DNA of 64,000 nt from CAYMZZ01 sp964395095 (GCA_964395095.1 CAYMZZ010000002.1:350864-414863), one strand, 5' to 3'; positions 7,976 through 17,247 are shown, counted from the stretch's first letter. Notes: generated from the sequence alone by a model not told the origin. A program made the numbers and translations.

Positions 7976-9535
7976 ATGGAATTTACGAACCTGAGTAGTA
8001 AGGACAGGAAGCAAAAGCGGCGAGCCAATATGGATTTGGGTTCCATGGTGTATGGAAAAATTCCTCCGCAGGCCAAGGAGTTGGAGGAAGCGGTGCTGGG
8101 TGCCATCATGATTGAAAAATCGGCATTCGACCTGGTGATCGAAACCCTGAAGCCCGAATGCTTTTATGTGGAGGCCCACCAGAAGATTTTTGCGGCCATG
8201 CAGGGCCTGGCCAATAAGAGCCAGCCGATCGATATCCTTACGGTGGTGGAGGAATTGCGGTTCCGGGAAGAACTGGAGATGATTGGTGGTGCCTATTACG
8301 TTACCAAGCTGACCAATGCGGTTGTTTCCGCCGCCAACATTGAAGCACACGCCCGCATCATTCTGCAAAAATTTATTCAACGTGAACTTATTCGGATCAG
8401 TGGTGAAATCATCAGCGATGCTTTTGAAGATTCCACCGATGTGTTCGACCTGCTCGATGATGCGGAGAGCAAGCTTTACCAGATCACCAGCAATCACCTC
8501 AAAAAAGATTTCGACAGTATCGACTCCGTGCTGGTGAAAACCATTCAACGGATCGAGGACCTGCGCCACAGAAACGAAGACGTAACCGGCGTGCCGAGCG
8601 GATTTGCGCCGCTCGACCGTGTGACCTATGGATGGCAGAACACCGACCTGATCATCCTGGCGGCCAGGCCGGCCGTGGGTAAAACGGCTTTTGCCCTTAA
8701 CCTGGCCCGCAATGCTACCATGCATCCCACCAAACCCACACCTGTGGCTTTGTTTTCGCTGGAGATGAGCGCCGGCCAGTTGGTGCAGCGTATACTCAGT
8801 GCTGAAAGCGAAATCTGGCTGGAGAAGATAGCCAGGGGCAAGCTTGAGGAGCATGAAATGAAACAACTCTATGCCAAGGGTATTCAACGATTGGCCCAGG
8901 CGCCCTTATTTATCGACGATTCGCCGGCCCTCAATATTTTTGAATTGCGCGCCAAGTGTCGCAGGCTGAAGAACAAGCACAATATAGGCATGGTCATCAT
9001 CGACTACCTGCAACTGATGAGTGGCGCCAGCGAAAACCGCAACACCAACCGTGAGCAGGAGATCAGCAATATCTCGCGTAACCTCAAGGGGCTTGCCAAG
9101 GAATTGAATATTCCCATCATCGCGCTTTCGCAGTTGAGTCGTGCGGTGGAGCAAAGGGGCGCGAAAGAAGGCAGCCGTGTGCCGCAATTGAGTGATCTGC
9201 GCGAATCGGGTGCCATTGAGCAGGATGCGGATATGGTAATGTTCCTCTATCGCCCGGATTATTATGAAATGACGCAAAATGCGGAAGGGGAAAATGTGAA
9301 GGGACTTACCGAAGTGAAGATCGCCAAGCACCGGAATGGTTCGCTGGATACCATCAAACTCAAAGCCCTGCTCCATATTCAGAAATTTACCAGTTGGGAC
9401 GAAGACCCCTATAGTGGCATGGGACTGCCTCCGGGCGGCTGGCGACCTGTAGATGATGGTGGTGGTGGCGAGAAATTGTATATCCAAACGGGTAGCCGCA
9501 TGAACGATATACCGGATGATGAAGATCCCTTCTGA
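7976..9535 (+). CDS. dnaB: Replicative DNA helicase DnaB
   Basis: Hexameric 5'-3' helicase of the replisome. The 519 residues contain the N-terminal primase-interacting domain (about 30-135), a linker helix and the RecA-like motor (about 205-480). Walker A reads ARPAVGKTAFA with Lys236; Walker B is VIIDYLQLM; the conserved QLSRAVEQR and DLRESGAIEQDAD segments follow. The Walker A has Ala-Val where many homologues have Ser-Met or Gly-Met. No intein interrupts it. The Gly- and Asp-rich tail (DDGGGGEK, DDEDPF) is typical of Bacteroidota DnaB. rsmE follows 23 nt downstream, probably cotranscribed. Confidence 0.98.
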   Translation: MEFTNLSSKDRKQKRRANMDLGSMVYGKIPPQAKELEEAVLGAIMIEKSAFDLVIETLKPECFYVEAHQKIFAAMQGLANKSQPIDILTVVEELRFREELEMIGGAYYVTKLTNAVVSAANIEAHARIILQKFIQRELIRISGEIISDAFEDSTDVFDLLDDAESKLYQITSNHLKKDFDSIDSVLVKTIQRIEDLRHRNEDVTGVPSGFAPLDRVTYGWQNTDLIILAARPAVGKTAFALNLARNATMHPTKPTPVALFSLEMSAGQLVQRILSAESEIWLEKIARGKLEEHEMKQLYAKGIQRLAQAPLFIDDSPALNIFELRAKCRRLKNKHNIGMVIIDYLQLMSGASENRNTNREQEISNISRNLKGLAKELNIPIIALSQLSRAVEQRGAKEGSRVPQLSDLRESGAIEQDADMVMFLYRPDYYEMTQNAEGENVKGLTEVKIAKHRNGSLDTIKLKALLHIQKFTSWDEDPYSGMGLPPGGWRPVDDGGGGEKLYIQTGSRMNDIPDDEDPF

Positions 9536-9558
9536 TTGAAGTTCCAAAAATTCTGACC

Positions 9559-10275
9559 TTGGCTTTTTTTTACCATTCCTTTGCCGACCCGGCGCCGGAC
9601 GAATTGCAGTTAGATGAAGATAGTTCCCGGCATATAGCGCAGGTGTTGCGCATGCAGGCCGGCGACTCCCTGCAACTCACTAATGGCAGGGGCAGCCTCC
9701 TCGATGTGGAGTTGCTGGAAGCGCATAAGAAGCATTGCCGGGTAAAAAAAGTAGCCGCGCAAAACATCCCTGCTCCTGTACGCCGGCTCACGCTCGCCGT
9801 GGCCCTGGTAAAAAATACAGCACGATATGAATGGTTGTTGGAAAAAGCAACCGAGATGGGGCTTTTCCGGATTGTACCATTGCTTACTCATCGCACCGTT
9901 CGGGAAAAGTTTCGTCGCGATCGTATGGAAGGCATCCTGATAAGCGCCATGCTGCAATCGCAGCAGGTATGGTTGCCCGATTTGCGCGAGCCCTGTAATC
10001 TTGCAGATTTTTTTGAACAGGATTTCATCACCCCCCAATCCCACTGCTATATTGCCCATTGCCAGCCCGGCAACCGGCAGGCCTGGTTGCAAAAAAGTGC
10101 TAATGCTTCCGACGAAAAAATAATCCTGATTGGCCCCGAAGGTGATTTCACGGAGGAAGAAATTTCCCTGGCCCTTTCCAAAGGCGCAATACCGGTAACC
10201 CTGGGCGCCAATCGTCTTCGTACGGAAACGGCGGCTTTAGCCGCGATGGCAGGATTTTATTTGCAGGGCGATTAA
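9559..10275 (+). CDS. rsmE: 16S rRNA m3U1498 methyltransferase RsmE
   Basis: SPOUT methyltransferase that methylates N3 of U1498 in 16S rRNA. The 238 residues start at TTG, giving MAFFYHSF; no in-frame ATG exists between this codon and dnaB, and the xxFYH start fits the family, so TTG is the best choice. An N-terminal PUA-like domain (about 1-70) precedes the SPOUT knot, with the SAM-binding signatures LIGPEGDFTEEEI and LGANRLRTETAA. It follows dnaB by 23 nt and converges on pyrD. RsmE is normally a homodimer. Identity is certain; the rare start codon may limit expression. Confidence 0.96.
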   Translation: MAFFYHSFADPAPDELQLDEDSSRHIAQVLRMQAGDSLQLTNGRGSLLDVELLEAHKKHCRVKKVAAQNIPAPVRRLTLAVALVKNTARYEWLLEKATEMGLFRIVPLLTHRTVREKFRRDRMEGILISAMLQSQQVWLPDLREPCNLADFFEQDFITPQSHCYIAHCQPGNRQAWLQKSANASDEKIILIGPEGDFTEEEISLALSKGAIPVTLGANRLRTETAALAAMAGFYLQGD

Positions 10276-10298
10276 GGCGTATTCAATTTTCCACTCCT

Positions 10299-11336
10299 TT
10301 ATTTTTCCAGCGACAGCGCAATTTTTTTTACAATGGAGGGTCCCTCGTAAATAAATCCTGTCCATACCTGTACCAGGCTGGCACCTGCCTGCAATTTTTC
10401 CTGCGCATCTTCCGGGCTGAAAATGCCACCTGAGGCGATAATGGGCGCCTGTCCTCCGGTACGTTCCGCTATATAGCGCACTACTTCCGTAGATCGCTTG
10501 CGTACGGGTGCGCCGCTGAGGCCGCCGGCTCCCATGCTTTTTATTTTTTCGGCATCGGTGGCCAGGTTTTCGCGACTGATGGTGGTGTTGCTGGCAACAA
10601 TACCATCCAGCTTTATCTCGAGGGCAAGGTCGATCACATCATTTATTTCTTCCTGGCTGAGGTCGGGGGCAATCTTCAGCAGGATGGGGCGGGAACGGGC
10701 TTTGCCATTATTGATCATTTGCAGGTGCAGCAATATACGCCGGAGTGACTCTTTCTCCTGCAGGGCCCGCAAACCGGGCGTATTGGGTGAGCTTACATTC
10801 ACCACAAAATAATCCACCCAGGGATGCAATTCCCGAAAGCTGGTTTCATAATCCTTCCAGGCTTCCTCGTTGGGCGTTTGTTTGTTTTTGCCAATGTTTC
10901 CGCCGACAATTAGTTTACTGGGTCCTTTTTCCCGCCATTTTTTCAATCTTTCAGCGATGGCTTTGGCGCCATCATTATTGAAACCCATCCGGTTGATCAG
11001 GGCCCTGTCAGCCGGAAGACGGAAAAGCCGGGGTTTTTCATTACCTGCCTGCGCCAGGGGAGTAACGGTTCCTATTTCTACAAAGCCAAAACCCAGCGCT
11101 TCCAGCTCGCGGAGATAGCGTGCATTCTTGTCAAACCCTGCCCCCAACCCGATGGGATTGCGAAGGCCAAGACCGAGAAACTGTCGTGAAAGCCGGGCCG
11201 ACTTTGGCGTATACAGGTTCGCAATCAGGGCACGCAGCGGTGGCAAACTGCAAAGGATACGCAGGCAATTCATCGAAAAATAATGGACCGCTTCGGGAGG
11301 GAACAGAAATAATATTTTTCGTAAGAGCTGATACAT
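10299..11336 (-). CDS. pyrD: Dihydroorotate dehydrogenase (quinone), class 2
   Basis: Membrane-associated FMN enzyme of pyrimidine synthesis that oxidises dihydroorotate to orotate using quinones. The 345 residues have the class 2 N-terminal helical extension (LLRKILFLFPPEAVHYFSM) and the barrel motifs GLGAGFDKNARYL, INRMGFNNDGA, VVNVSSPNTPGLR (the region of the catalytic Ser) and IIASGGIFSPEDAQEKLQAG near the C-terminus for FMN phosphate binding. It lies 6 nt downstream of an exported hypothetical gene on the same strand, so the two probably form one transcript. Convergent with rsmE. Confidence 0.97.
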   Translation of the reverse strand: MYQLLRKILFLFPPEAVHYFSMNCLRILCSLPPLRALIANLYTPKSARLSRQFLGLGLRNPIGLGAGFDKNARYLRELEALGFGFVEIGTVTPLAQAGNEKPRLFRLPADRALINRMGFNNDGAKAIAERLKKWREKGPSKLIVGGNIGKNKQTPNEEAWKDYETSFRELHPWVDYFVVNVSSPNTPGLRALQEKESLRRILLHLQMINNGKARSRPILLKIAPDLSQEEINDVIDLALEIKLDGIVASNTTISRENLATDAEKIKSMGAGGLSGAPVRKRSTEVVRYIAERTGGQAPIIASGGIFSPEDAQEKLQAGASLVQVWTGFIYEGPSIVKKIALSLEK

Positions 11337-11342
11337 TGCGGC

Positions 11343-11927
11343 TTATTTATAGGTCTCCAGTTTTTCCAGTAATTTTTCGCTGAACAGAATCCCCGAAAGC
11401 GGGCTATTCGTTTCCAGGTTGAGAAATGTCCATTGTGGAGATATGTCATCGCGTATGGCTAAAAGAGCCGCACGATGGCGTATAAGGTACTCTTTCTTTT
11501 CCTTGTTGTAGCTAACATTGCCTTCACCAAATTGAAATTCAAAAATGCGCACCATCATTTTATTGTCCTCCTCATCCATTTCTTCATCCGCCTTTATCAA
11601 TTTCATGTGCATATTCATCCGGTAAAAAATCTTGGCGTAATGGCCACTGTCGAGCTGAAAAACCGGGAAAATGGTATCAACGCGGAAACTGTCTAACCGC
11701 ACTGTCACTTCCTCCGAGTTCATAGATTTGTTCAGTTCCTTTTTCATATCCTCGCGGCTTACGAGGGCAAATATGCGGGGATAGGTAATGTCGAGCGCCT
11801 GATCCACATCCATCGACTCCGTGAAAGCGAGGAAGGCATCGAGCCGGGAGCGGATAATGCTGTCCTCTTGCGCAAAAGCTAACTGCCCGCCCAGGGAAAG
11901 CACCAAAACCAACAGAAATTTATGCAT
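11343..11927 (-). CDS. Exported protein of unknown function
   Basis: 194 residues from the ATG at 11927. The first 20 residues form a clear signal peptide (MHKFLLVLVLSLGGQLAFAQ). A longer in-frame start is excluded because a TATCTTTG box (11966-11959) lies between it and this ATG. The mature part is alpha/beta, acidic (KADEEMDEEDNKMM) and has no motif I recognise; an early helix (LDAFLAFTESMDVDQALDITYPRIFALV) recalls small periplasmic DUF-type proteins. It is directly followed by pyrD. Function unknown. Confidence 0.8.
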   Translation of the reverse strand: MHKFLLVLVLSLGGQLAFAQEDSIIRSRLDAFLAFTESMDVDQALDITYPRIFALVSREDMKKELNKSMNSEEVTVRLDSFRVDTIFPVFQLDSGHYAKIFYRMNMHMKLIKADEEMDEEDNKMMVRIFEFQFGEGNVSYNKEKKEYLIRHRAALLAIRDDISPQWTFLNLETNSPLSGILFSEKLLEKLETYK

Positions 11928-11949
11928 GATAAGGAGACTTATAGAAAAA

Positions 11950-11980
11950 TTGTGAAGGCAAAGATATATCCGTAAATTTG
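11950..11980 (+). promoter_or_regulatory. Thiolase promoter, TTG-N20-TAAATTTG
   Basis: TTG at 11950-11952 and TAAATTTG at 11973-11980 are separated by 20 nt, the expected Bacteroidota -33/-7 arrangement. The leader would be about 65 nt. It is intertwined with the divergent promoter of the neighbouring gene, so the two may compete. Confidence 0.6.
11959..11966 (-). promoter_or_regulatory. -7 box for the exported-protein/pyrD unit
   Basis: TATCTTTG on the minus strand, 31 nt before the ATG at 11927, matches TAnnTTTG. It overlaps the divergent thiolase promoter region. Confidence 0.55.
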
Positions 11981-12050
11981 AACTGGAAAGTTGCATAAAC
12001 AACTTTTGAGGTAATTAACGTATTACTTACAATTTTCAACTTACTACTCC

Positions 12051-13226
12051 ATGAACGACGCGTATATAGTTGCCGGTTATCGCAGTGCCGTTACCAAGTC
12101 GAAGAAAGGCGGATTTCGGTTTTATCGTCCCGATGATTTGGCCATCACGGTCATCAAAGGTTTAATGGCCAGTGTGCCACAGTTGAAGCCATCACAGGTG
12201 GATGATGTGCTGGTGGGCAATGCCGTACCGGAAGCCGAACAGGGTTTACAGGTGGGGCGCATTATTGCGGCAAGAGCCCTGGGCTATGAAGTTCCTGGCG
12301 CAACGGTAAACCGGTATTGCGCTTCGGGCCTTGAAACCATTGCTATGGCTACGGCCAAGATTCAAACCGGACAGGCCGATTGCATTATTGCCGGTGGCAC
12401 CGAAAGTATGAGCCTGGTACCCACGGCCGGATGGAAAACCGTGCCGGCTTATTCCATAGCCAGCGATGAACCCGACTATTACCTGAGTATGGGCCTCACC
12501 GCTGAAGCCGTTGCGAAAGAATACAAAGTAAGTCGCGACGATCAGGATGCGTTTTCCTATCAATCGCATCAAAAAGCGATGCGCGCCATCGAGCAGGGGT
12601 ATTTCAAGAGTGGCATTTTGCCGGTGGAAGTGGAGGAAGTGTACCTGGATCAGAAGGGAAAAAAGCAGAAGAGAACGTATACAGTGGATACCGATGAAGG
12701 CCCACGTGCGGATACATCCATGGAAGCGCTGGCCAAACTAAAACCTGTGTTTGCTGCCGGCGGTGTTGTTACAGCCGGCAACTCATCGCAAACATCCGAT
12801 GGTGCCGCATTTGTAATAGTGATGAGTGGAAAGATGATGAAGGAATTGGAACTGCAACCCATTGGCAGGCTGGTAGCCTGCGCATCGGCGGGTGTGCACC
12901 CCCGCATTATGGGTATTGGCCCGGTGGCTGCCATTCCCAAAGTGTTGAAGCAGTCGGGTATGAACCTGGGCGATATCGACCTCGTTGAATTGAACGAAGC
13001 TTTTGCCTCACAATCGCTCGCGGTAATCCGCGAAGCCGGCCTGGATCCGGAAAAAGTAAATATCAATGGCGGGGCCATAGCCCTGGGTCATCCGCTCGGT
13101 TGCACGGGATGCAAGCTGACGATACAGGTACTCAACGATATGAAGCGGCTGAAAAAGAAATATGGTATGGTAACCGCCTGTGTGGGCGGGGGACAGGGGA
13201 TTGCGGGAATTATTGAAAACCTTTAA
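12051..13226 (+). CDS. Acetyl-CoA C-acyltransferase (thiolase)
   Basis: Thiolase that cleaves 3-ketoacyl-CoA in beta-oxidation or condenses acetyl-CoA. At 391 residues it has the family length. The nucleophilic Cys90 is in NRYCASGLE, the conserved NEAFASQ precedes the GGAIALGHPLGCTG histidine, and the second cysteine is in CVGGGQG. It stands alone, without an adjacent FadB-like hydratase-dehydrogenase, so a FadA versus biosynthetic AtoB role cannot be decided here; the sequence looks more FadA-like. A perfect 37-bp inverted heptamer repeat follows 20 nt after its stop. Confidence 0.95.
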   Translation: MNDAYIVAGYRSAVTKSKKGGFRFYRPDDLAITVIKGLMASVPQLKPSQVDDVLVGNAVPEAEQGLQVGRIIAARALGYEVPGATVNRYCASGLETIAMATAKIQTGQADCIIAGGTESMSLVPTAGWKTVPAYSIASDEPDYYLSMGLTAEAVAKEYKVSRDDQDAFSYQSHQKAMRAIEQGYFKSGILPVEVEEVYLDQKGKKQKRTYTVDTDEGPRADTSMEALAKLKPVFAAGGVVTAGNSSQTSDGAAFVIVMSGKMMKELELQPIGRLVACASAGVHPRIMGIGPVAAIPKVLKQSGMNLGDIDLVELNEAFASQSLAVIREAGLDPEKVNINGGAIALGHPLGCTGCKLTIQVLNDMKRLKKKYGMVTACVGGGQGIAGIIENL

Positions 13227-13246
13227 TTAGACGTATTACGTTTTTT

Positions 13247-13346
13247 GGGTTTAGAGTTTAGGGTTTAAAGTTTAAGGTTTTGATTTGTTCGTGTATCAGG
13301 GTATTAAACTCAAAACCTTAAACTTTAAACCCTAAACTCTAAACCC
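13247..13346. repeat. Inverted heptamer array pair, perfect 37-bp arms
   Basis: Left arm 13247-13283 and right arm 13310-13346 are exact reverse complements around a 26-nt loop. The left arm is built of 7-nt units (GTTTAGA, GTTTAGG, GTTTAAA, GTTTAAG). It starts 20 nt after the thiolase stop. As RNA it would form a long AU-rich hairpin. The TTTAGGG-like units resemble plant telomere repeats by composition only. Confidence 0.9.
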
Positions 13347-13394
13347 CAAAACTTTCCACTCCACAACGCGGGGGAATTCCGTCATTCAGGGCTG

Positions 13395-13425
13395 TTGATC
13401 GCGACAGATAACGGGCATAATTTTG
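13395..13425 (+). promoter_or_regulatory. GlxA-like gene promoter, TTG-N20-TAATTTTG
   Basis: TTG at 13395-13397 and TAATTTTG at 13418-13425 with a 20-nt spacer is the best promoter match in the window. A transcript starting near 13431 excludes the earlier in-frame start at 13423 and supports the ATG at 13465. Confidence 0.65.
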
Positions 13426-13464
13426 GGTATTCAATTTTTACAGAATTGCCTAATACCTGAACAC

Positions 13465-14451
13465 ATGAAACATGTTTCCATCCTGATCCCCGAAGGGGAT
13501 ACCAGCCTCAGCAACCTGGAAGCCACTTACAAGATGTTTACTATGGCCAATGCCCAGTTGGAACAATCGGGTTCCCATCCTGTATTCAAAGTGGTGTTGG
13601 TGGGTATGAATGGCGACTCGCAGATCAGCAATGGACTGTTTAGTGTTCGCCCCCATGCGAGCATCGATCAGGTAGAGCGAACCGACCTGATCGTTATTCC
13701 CGCCATACATGGCAATTATGCCAAGGTGGTGGAAGCCAACTCTCATTTTATACCCTGGATCGTCCGACAATATAAGCAGGGGGCGGAAGTAGCCAGCCTC
13801 TGTATCGGCGCTTTTCTGCTGGCGAGTACGGGATTGCTGGAAGGCCGGCATTGTGCTACCCATTGGCTGGCGGCGAAGGAGTTCAGAGAAATGTTTCCGC
13901 AGGTGGATTTGGTAGATGACAAAATCATTACAGATGAACACGGTATCTATACCAGCGGCGGTGCTTATTCATCACTCAACCTCAATCTGTACCTGATAGA
14001 AAAATATGTAGGTCGGGAGATGGCGGTATTGCATTCCAAAATTTTTGAGATAGATATAGATCGCGAAACGCAGTCGCCCTTCATTATTTTCCGTGGACAG
14101 AAAGACCATAATGACCAGGAAGTGCGTCGGGCGCAGGAGATCCTGGAAAAAGATTATGCGGAGCGCCTCTCGGTGGATGTTCTTTGCAGTCAGTTGGCGT
14201 TGGGTCGCCGAACTTTTGAACGCCGCTTTAAGAAAGCAACCGGTAACACTATTGTAGAGTACCTGCAACGCGTTCGAGTGGAGGCCGCGAAAAAAGCCCT
14301 GGAAAAGGGACGAAAGACGGTAAGTGAAGTGATGTATGAAGTGGGCTATAGCGATCCTACCGCATTCCGGGATGTGTTTCGCAACTATGTGGGATTAACG
14401 CCGCTGGAGTACCGGATGAAGTTTAGCTATACGCATCAGCAAGTGGCCTGA
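13465..14451 (+). CDS. GlxA-type transcriptional regulator (DJ-1/PfpI + AraC)
   Basis: 328-residue regulator with an N-terminal DJ-1/PfpI-like domain (about 1-190) and a C-terminal AraC-type DNA-binding domain (about 225-320). The elbow SLCIGAFLLA carries Cys113, the position of the DJ-1 nucleophile, although in GlxA-type regulators this domain normally senses rather than catalyses. Two helix-turn-helix segments are visible (LSVDVLCSQLALGRRTFERR and VSEVMYEVGYSDPTAFRDVF). No metabolic operon is attached; the closest downstream gene is a CoA-binding protein 56 nt away. The regulated genes and effector cannot be inferred. Confidence 0.92.
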   Translation: MKHVSILIPEGDTSLSNLEATYKMFTMANAQLEQSGSHPVFKVVLVGMNGDSQISNGLFSVRPHASIDQVERTDLIVIPAIHGNYAKVVEANSHFIPWIVRQYKQGAEVASLCIGAFLLASTGLLEGRHCATHWLAAKEFREMFPQVDLVDDKIITDEHGIYTSGGAYSSLNLNLYLIEKYVGREMAVLHSKIFEIDIDRETQSPFIIFRGQKDHNDQEVRRAQEILEKDYAERLSVDVLCSQLALGRRTFERRFKKATGNTIVEYLQRVRVEAAKKALEKGRKTVSEVMYEVGYSDPTAFRDVFRNYVGLTPLEYRMKFSYTHQQVA

Positions 14452-14507
14452 TGGAAGGGGTTGAGGGCAATTGCGCAGATTCAGGTTTTCGCGTGTAAAT
14501 TGCAGGA

Positions 14508-14876
14508 ATGAATGCAGCAAAACCCACCCTGGTACTCGGGGCTTCCGACAACCCTTCGCGTTATAGTTTTCTTGCCATGGAAAGATTACAAAAAAATGGG
14601 CACCCTGTTTTTGCGATAGGTCGTAAAGCAGCCAAAGTACATGGGGTACTGATTGACACTGAAAAAATCCCTTACGAAAATATCCATACCGTTACGCTCT
14701 ACCTCAGCATCGATCACCAAAAGGAGTACTACGATTATATCCTGGATCTTCAGCCGCGCAGAGTGATCTTCAATCCTGGTGCAGAGAATCCGGAATTCGC
14801 CAGCAAACTGGAAGCAGCCGGCATTCAGGCCATTGAAGCCTGTAGCCTGGTGATGCTCAGCACCGGGCAATACTGA
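14508..14876 (+). CDS. CoA-binding domain protein (YccU-like)
   Basis: 122 residues forming a single Rossmann-type CoA-binding domain. The N-terminal LVLGASDNPSRYSF corresponds to the nucleotide-binding loop, and the end (VIFNPGAENPEF, IEACSLVML) matches the conserved NPG and C-terminal segments of small CoA-binding proteins. These proteins resemble the CoA-binding part of succinyl-CoA synthetase alpha but lack its catalytic domain; their role is not established. A TAAATTG element lies only about 5 nt before the ATG, suggesting an almost leaderless mRNA. Confidence 0.88.
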   Translation: MNAAKPTLVLGASDNPSRYSFLAMERLQKNGHPVFAIGRKAAKVHGVLIDTEKIPYENIHTVTLYLSIDHQKEYYDYILDLQPRRVIFNPGAENPEFASKLEAAGIQAIEACSLVMLSTGQY

Positions 14877-15064
14877 AAAACGCTTATTTCTCGAAATTTT
14901 ACGAAAGAGGCCTGCGTACTAGTCCCCGATTTTGCCGAATCCCTGTACCAGAATCTTGGGATCGGTTAAAAATTGTCGGAAACTTGTAGTACCGTACCCC
15001 CCTGAAAGCTGAGGCAATGCGAATTGCCGACAGAATAAAATCCTTTTGTCCAAACAGATATCCC

Positions 15065-15544
15065 ATGAAACGCCGTATTCTACCGGGCCTGGCCCTGCTA
15101 TCTTTCGTATTGTTGATGTTGGATGCTGCTGCGCAAAGCAAAGCACCCATCAACGAACCCAACTTACAAAAGCCCCGTCTTTTTGCTGCGCTTCCAACCG
15201 AATTATCGATGTCTGTTGCCGACATGGAACAATTGCTGCTGCCCGCCAAATCGGCCGCACGCAGTGAGGACCTGATGCGGTCTGAAAAAAAGATCGCCGT
15301 TTTCACGGCCAACTATGTATCCGCTACCTCCTTATATGAAAACAAGGTGCACAGTGTGGTGCTTCGCCTGAAGGATTTTCCGGGCGCTACGCTGACCCTA
15401 TCCTCATCCACCAACCCTGATGGTACGGTCGCTTATGCTGGCCGTATCATCAGTTTTCAGCATGCCGATATGTACATGCTGGTAAAAAAGGGAGAAGGAT
15501 ATTGGTGGGAGAAGAAGGGATTTTATGATGTGGTAGCTGAGTAG
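15065..15544 (+). CDS. Exported protein of unknown function
   Basis: 159 residues from the ATG at 15065, beginning with a strong signal peptide (MKRRILPGLALLSFVLLMLD, then AAAQS). The mature part has two recognisable blocks: a helical stretch (SVADMEQLLLPAKS) and a beta-rich C-terminal half (FPGATLTLSSSTNPDGTVAYA, HADMYMLVKKGEGYWWEKKG). No cysteines in the mature part and no catalytic motif. A start 16 codons upstream would put charged residues before the signal peptide and is unlikely. Probably periplasmic. The stop codon is immediately followed by a CGTGAGA-type heptamer array. Confidence 0.78.
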   Translation: MKRRILPGLALLSFVLLMLDAAAQSKAPINEPNLQKPRLFAALPTELSMSVADMEQLLLPAKSAARSEDLMRSEKKIAVFTANYVSATSLYENKVHSVVLRLKDFPGATLTLSSSTNPDGTVAYAGRIISFQHADMYMLVKKGEGYWWEKKGFYDVVAE

Positions 15545-15590
15545 CGTGAATCGTGAGACGTGAGACGTGAATCGTGAGTCGTGAGTAAGG
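15545..15590. repeat. Heptamer array, CGTGAGA/CGTGAAT class
   Basis: Six consecutive 7-nt units (CGTGAAT, CGTGAGA, CGTGAGA, CGTGAAT, CGTGAGT, CGTGAGT) begin at the base after the TAG stop of the upstream gene. Each contains TGA. No opposite arm was found before the next gene. Confidence 0.85.
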
Positions 15591-15636
15591 TTTTTGGTTT
15601 ATAGTTTAATGTTGTTGTTCATCCAATCCGCCTGTT

Positions 15637-17247
15637 ATGAAAAACCATGTCCGTACACTTTTGCTGGGTAGTTGCCTCCTGGGCACACTATGCCTGAGAG
15701 CCCAGGTACCCATTATGAACAGTTATCCGTCCGCAACGGCTACCATTTTTTTGGATTTTGATGGCCACCGGGTGGAAGGTACCAGTTGGAACTATATGGG
15801 TGCTATCAATTGTGCCCCCTCGGGTCTTGGCGAAGCCAAGATCATCGAAATCTTTAATCGCGTGGCCGAAGATTTTCGCCCTTTCAATATTAATGTTACA
15901 ACCGACTCTACCCGATTCCTCGCTTCTGCCTTAACGCAGCGTACCCGCGTTATCCTGACCACTACTTACGAATGGTACGGAACAGCAGGTGGGGTAGCTT
16001 TTGTGGGTTCATTTGCCTGGCCCGACGATAATCCCTGTTTTGTTTTCACTGGCCTTCATGGCTATCGTACCAAAGATATTGCCGAAGCTACCGCTCACGA
16101 AGCCGGGCATACGCTGGGATTGTACCATCAGTCGCGTTACGATGCATCCTGCAATAAGGTTTCTGATTATCATTCTGGTGCCGGTTCCGGTGAAATAGGT
16201 TGGGCACCCATTATGGGTGTGGGTTATTCCCGCAATTTCACGCTCTGGCACAATGGCCCTAATTCATACGGTTGTACTAATTTCCAAAACGACCTGGATG
16301 TGATCACTTCCGCCACCAATGGTTTCGGGTATCGTAATGATGATCATGGCACCAGCTTTGCCGATGCTACCGTTCCTGTCTTTAGCAACAACAGTTTTGA
16401 GATGACGGGGATTATTGAGCGCAATACCGATTTGGACTATTTCCGCTTCATCATGCCCGGAACCGGACGTTTTGAACTGGATGCCATTCCTTATAACGTT
16501 GGTACGGGCAATGCGGGCTCCGATCTGGATTTGCAGGTAACACTCTACAACGAAAATGAAGTGGCCCTCAGCACTTATAATCCCGGCAGCCTGCTCAACT
16601 CCATCGCCGATACCACGCTTTCAACGGGTACCTATTACCTGAAGGTGGAAGGCAAGGGAAATTTATATGCCCCGGAATACGCCAGCCTGGGCTCCTATTC
16701 CCTCCTGGCCAATATAGATGTGGATGGTGGTACCGTACTACCCCTGCGTCGTTTTCAACTCAACGGCACCTGGCAGCAGGGCAAGCATAACCTGAACTGG
16801 TTGATTGAAGCAGATGAGCAGGTTGTTGCACAAAGCATCGAAATCTCGCACGATGGTCGCTTGTATGAAGCCCTCCTTCCAGTGGAGGCGCAGAGCCGTC
16901 AGCATATTTACCTGCCCGATCATCCGGCCCTTGCTACCTATTACCGCATCCGTGCCGAGCTGGAAGATGGACGTCGCTATTATTCCAATACCATCGTCAT
17001 TCGTGAAGACAGGAAGGGCAGCCGTCCGGCGCTCCTGCAAAATCCGACCAAAGCCAATGCCATTCGCGTAGAAGCGCCCTTTGCCTGCGAATACCGTTTG
17101 CTCGACCTGAACGGGCGACTGATCAGTTCAGGCAGGCTGCAGGCGGGTGTACAGCAACTCCCGGCACAAGGCATACCGGCCGGATTTTACCTGCTGCAAT
17201 ACCTCCATGAGCGAGAGCAATGGAGCGATAAAATCCTGATCCAATAA
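15637..17247 (+). CDS. Secreted zinc metalloprotease with T9SS sorting domain
   Basis: 536-residue exported metzincin-like protease. It has a signal peptide (about 1-22), a catalytic domain with the zinc motif HEAGHTLGLYH (154-164) and a candidate Met-turn (PIMGVGY, Met193). A beta-rich region of the pre-peptidase C-terminal type follows (about 265-360; DYFRFIMPGTGRFELDAI, STGTYYLKVEG). The last 75 residues form a T9SS type A domain (LLDLNGRLISSGRLQAG, GIPAGFYLLQYL), which marks it for export through the outer membrane. Reprolysin- or fungalysin-like relatives are possible; substrate unknown. A hairpin terminator lies downstream at 17300. Confidence 0.93.
   Translation: MKNHVRTLLLGSCLLGTLCLRAQVPIMNSYPSATATIFLDFDGHRVEGTSWNYMGAINCAPSGLGEAKIIEIFNRVAEDFRPFNINVTTDSTRFLASALTQRTRVILTTTYEWYGTAGGVAFVGSFAWPDDNPCFVFTGLHGYRTKDIAEATAHEAGHTLGLYHQSRYDASCNKVSDYHSGAGSGEIGWAPIMGVGYSRNFTLWHNGPNSYGCTNFQNDLDVITSATNGFGYRNDDHGTSFADATVPVFSNNSFEMTGIIERNTDLDYFRFIMPGTGRFELDAIPYNVGTGNAGSDLDLQVTLYNENEVALSTYNPGSLLNSIADTTLSTGTYYLKVEGKGNLYAPEYASLGSYSLLANIDVDGGTVLPLRRFQLNGTWQQGKHNLNWLIEADEQVVAQSIEISHDGRLYEALLPVEAQSRQHIYLPDHPALATYYRIRAELEDGRRYYSNTIVIREDRKGSRPALLQNPTKANAIRVEAPFACEYRLLDLNGRLISSGRLQAGVQQLPAQGIPAGFYLLQYLHEREQWSDKILIQ

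Noticed and set aside
7976..9535. Intein in dnaB
   Set aside because: The sequence runs through the Walker A region without interruption and has normal length.
13247..13346. Telomere-like TTTAGGG repeats as a sign of a linear chromosome
   Set aside because: They are internal, short, in inverted pairs, and belong to the wider heptamer system.
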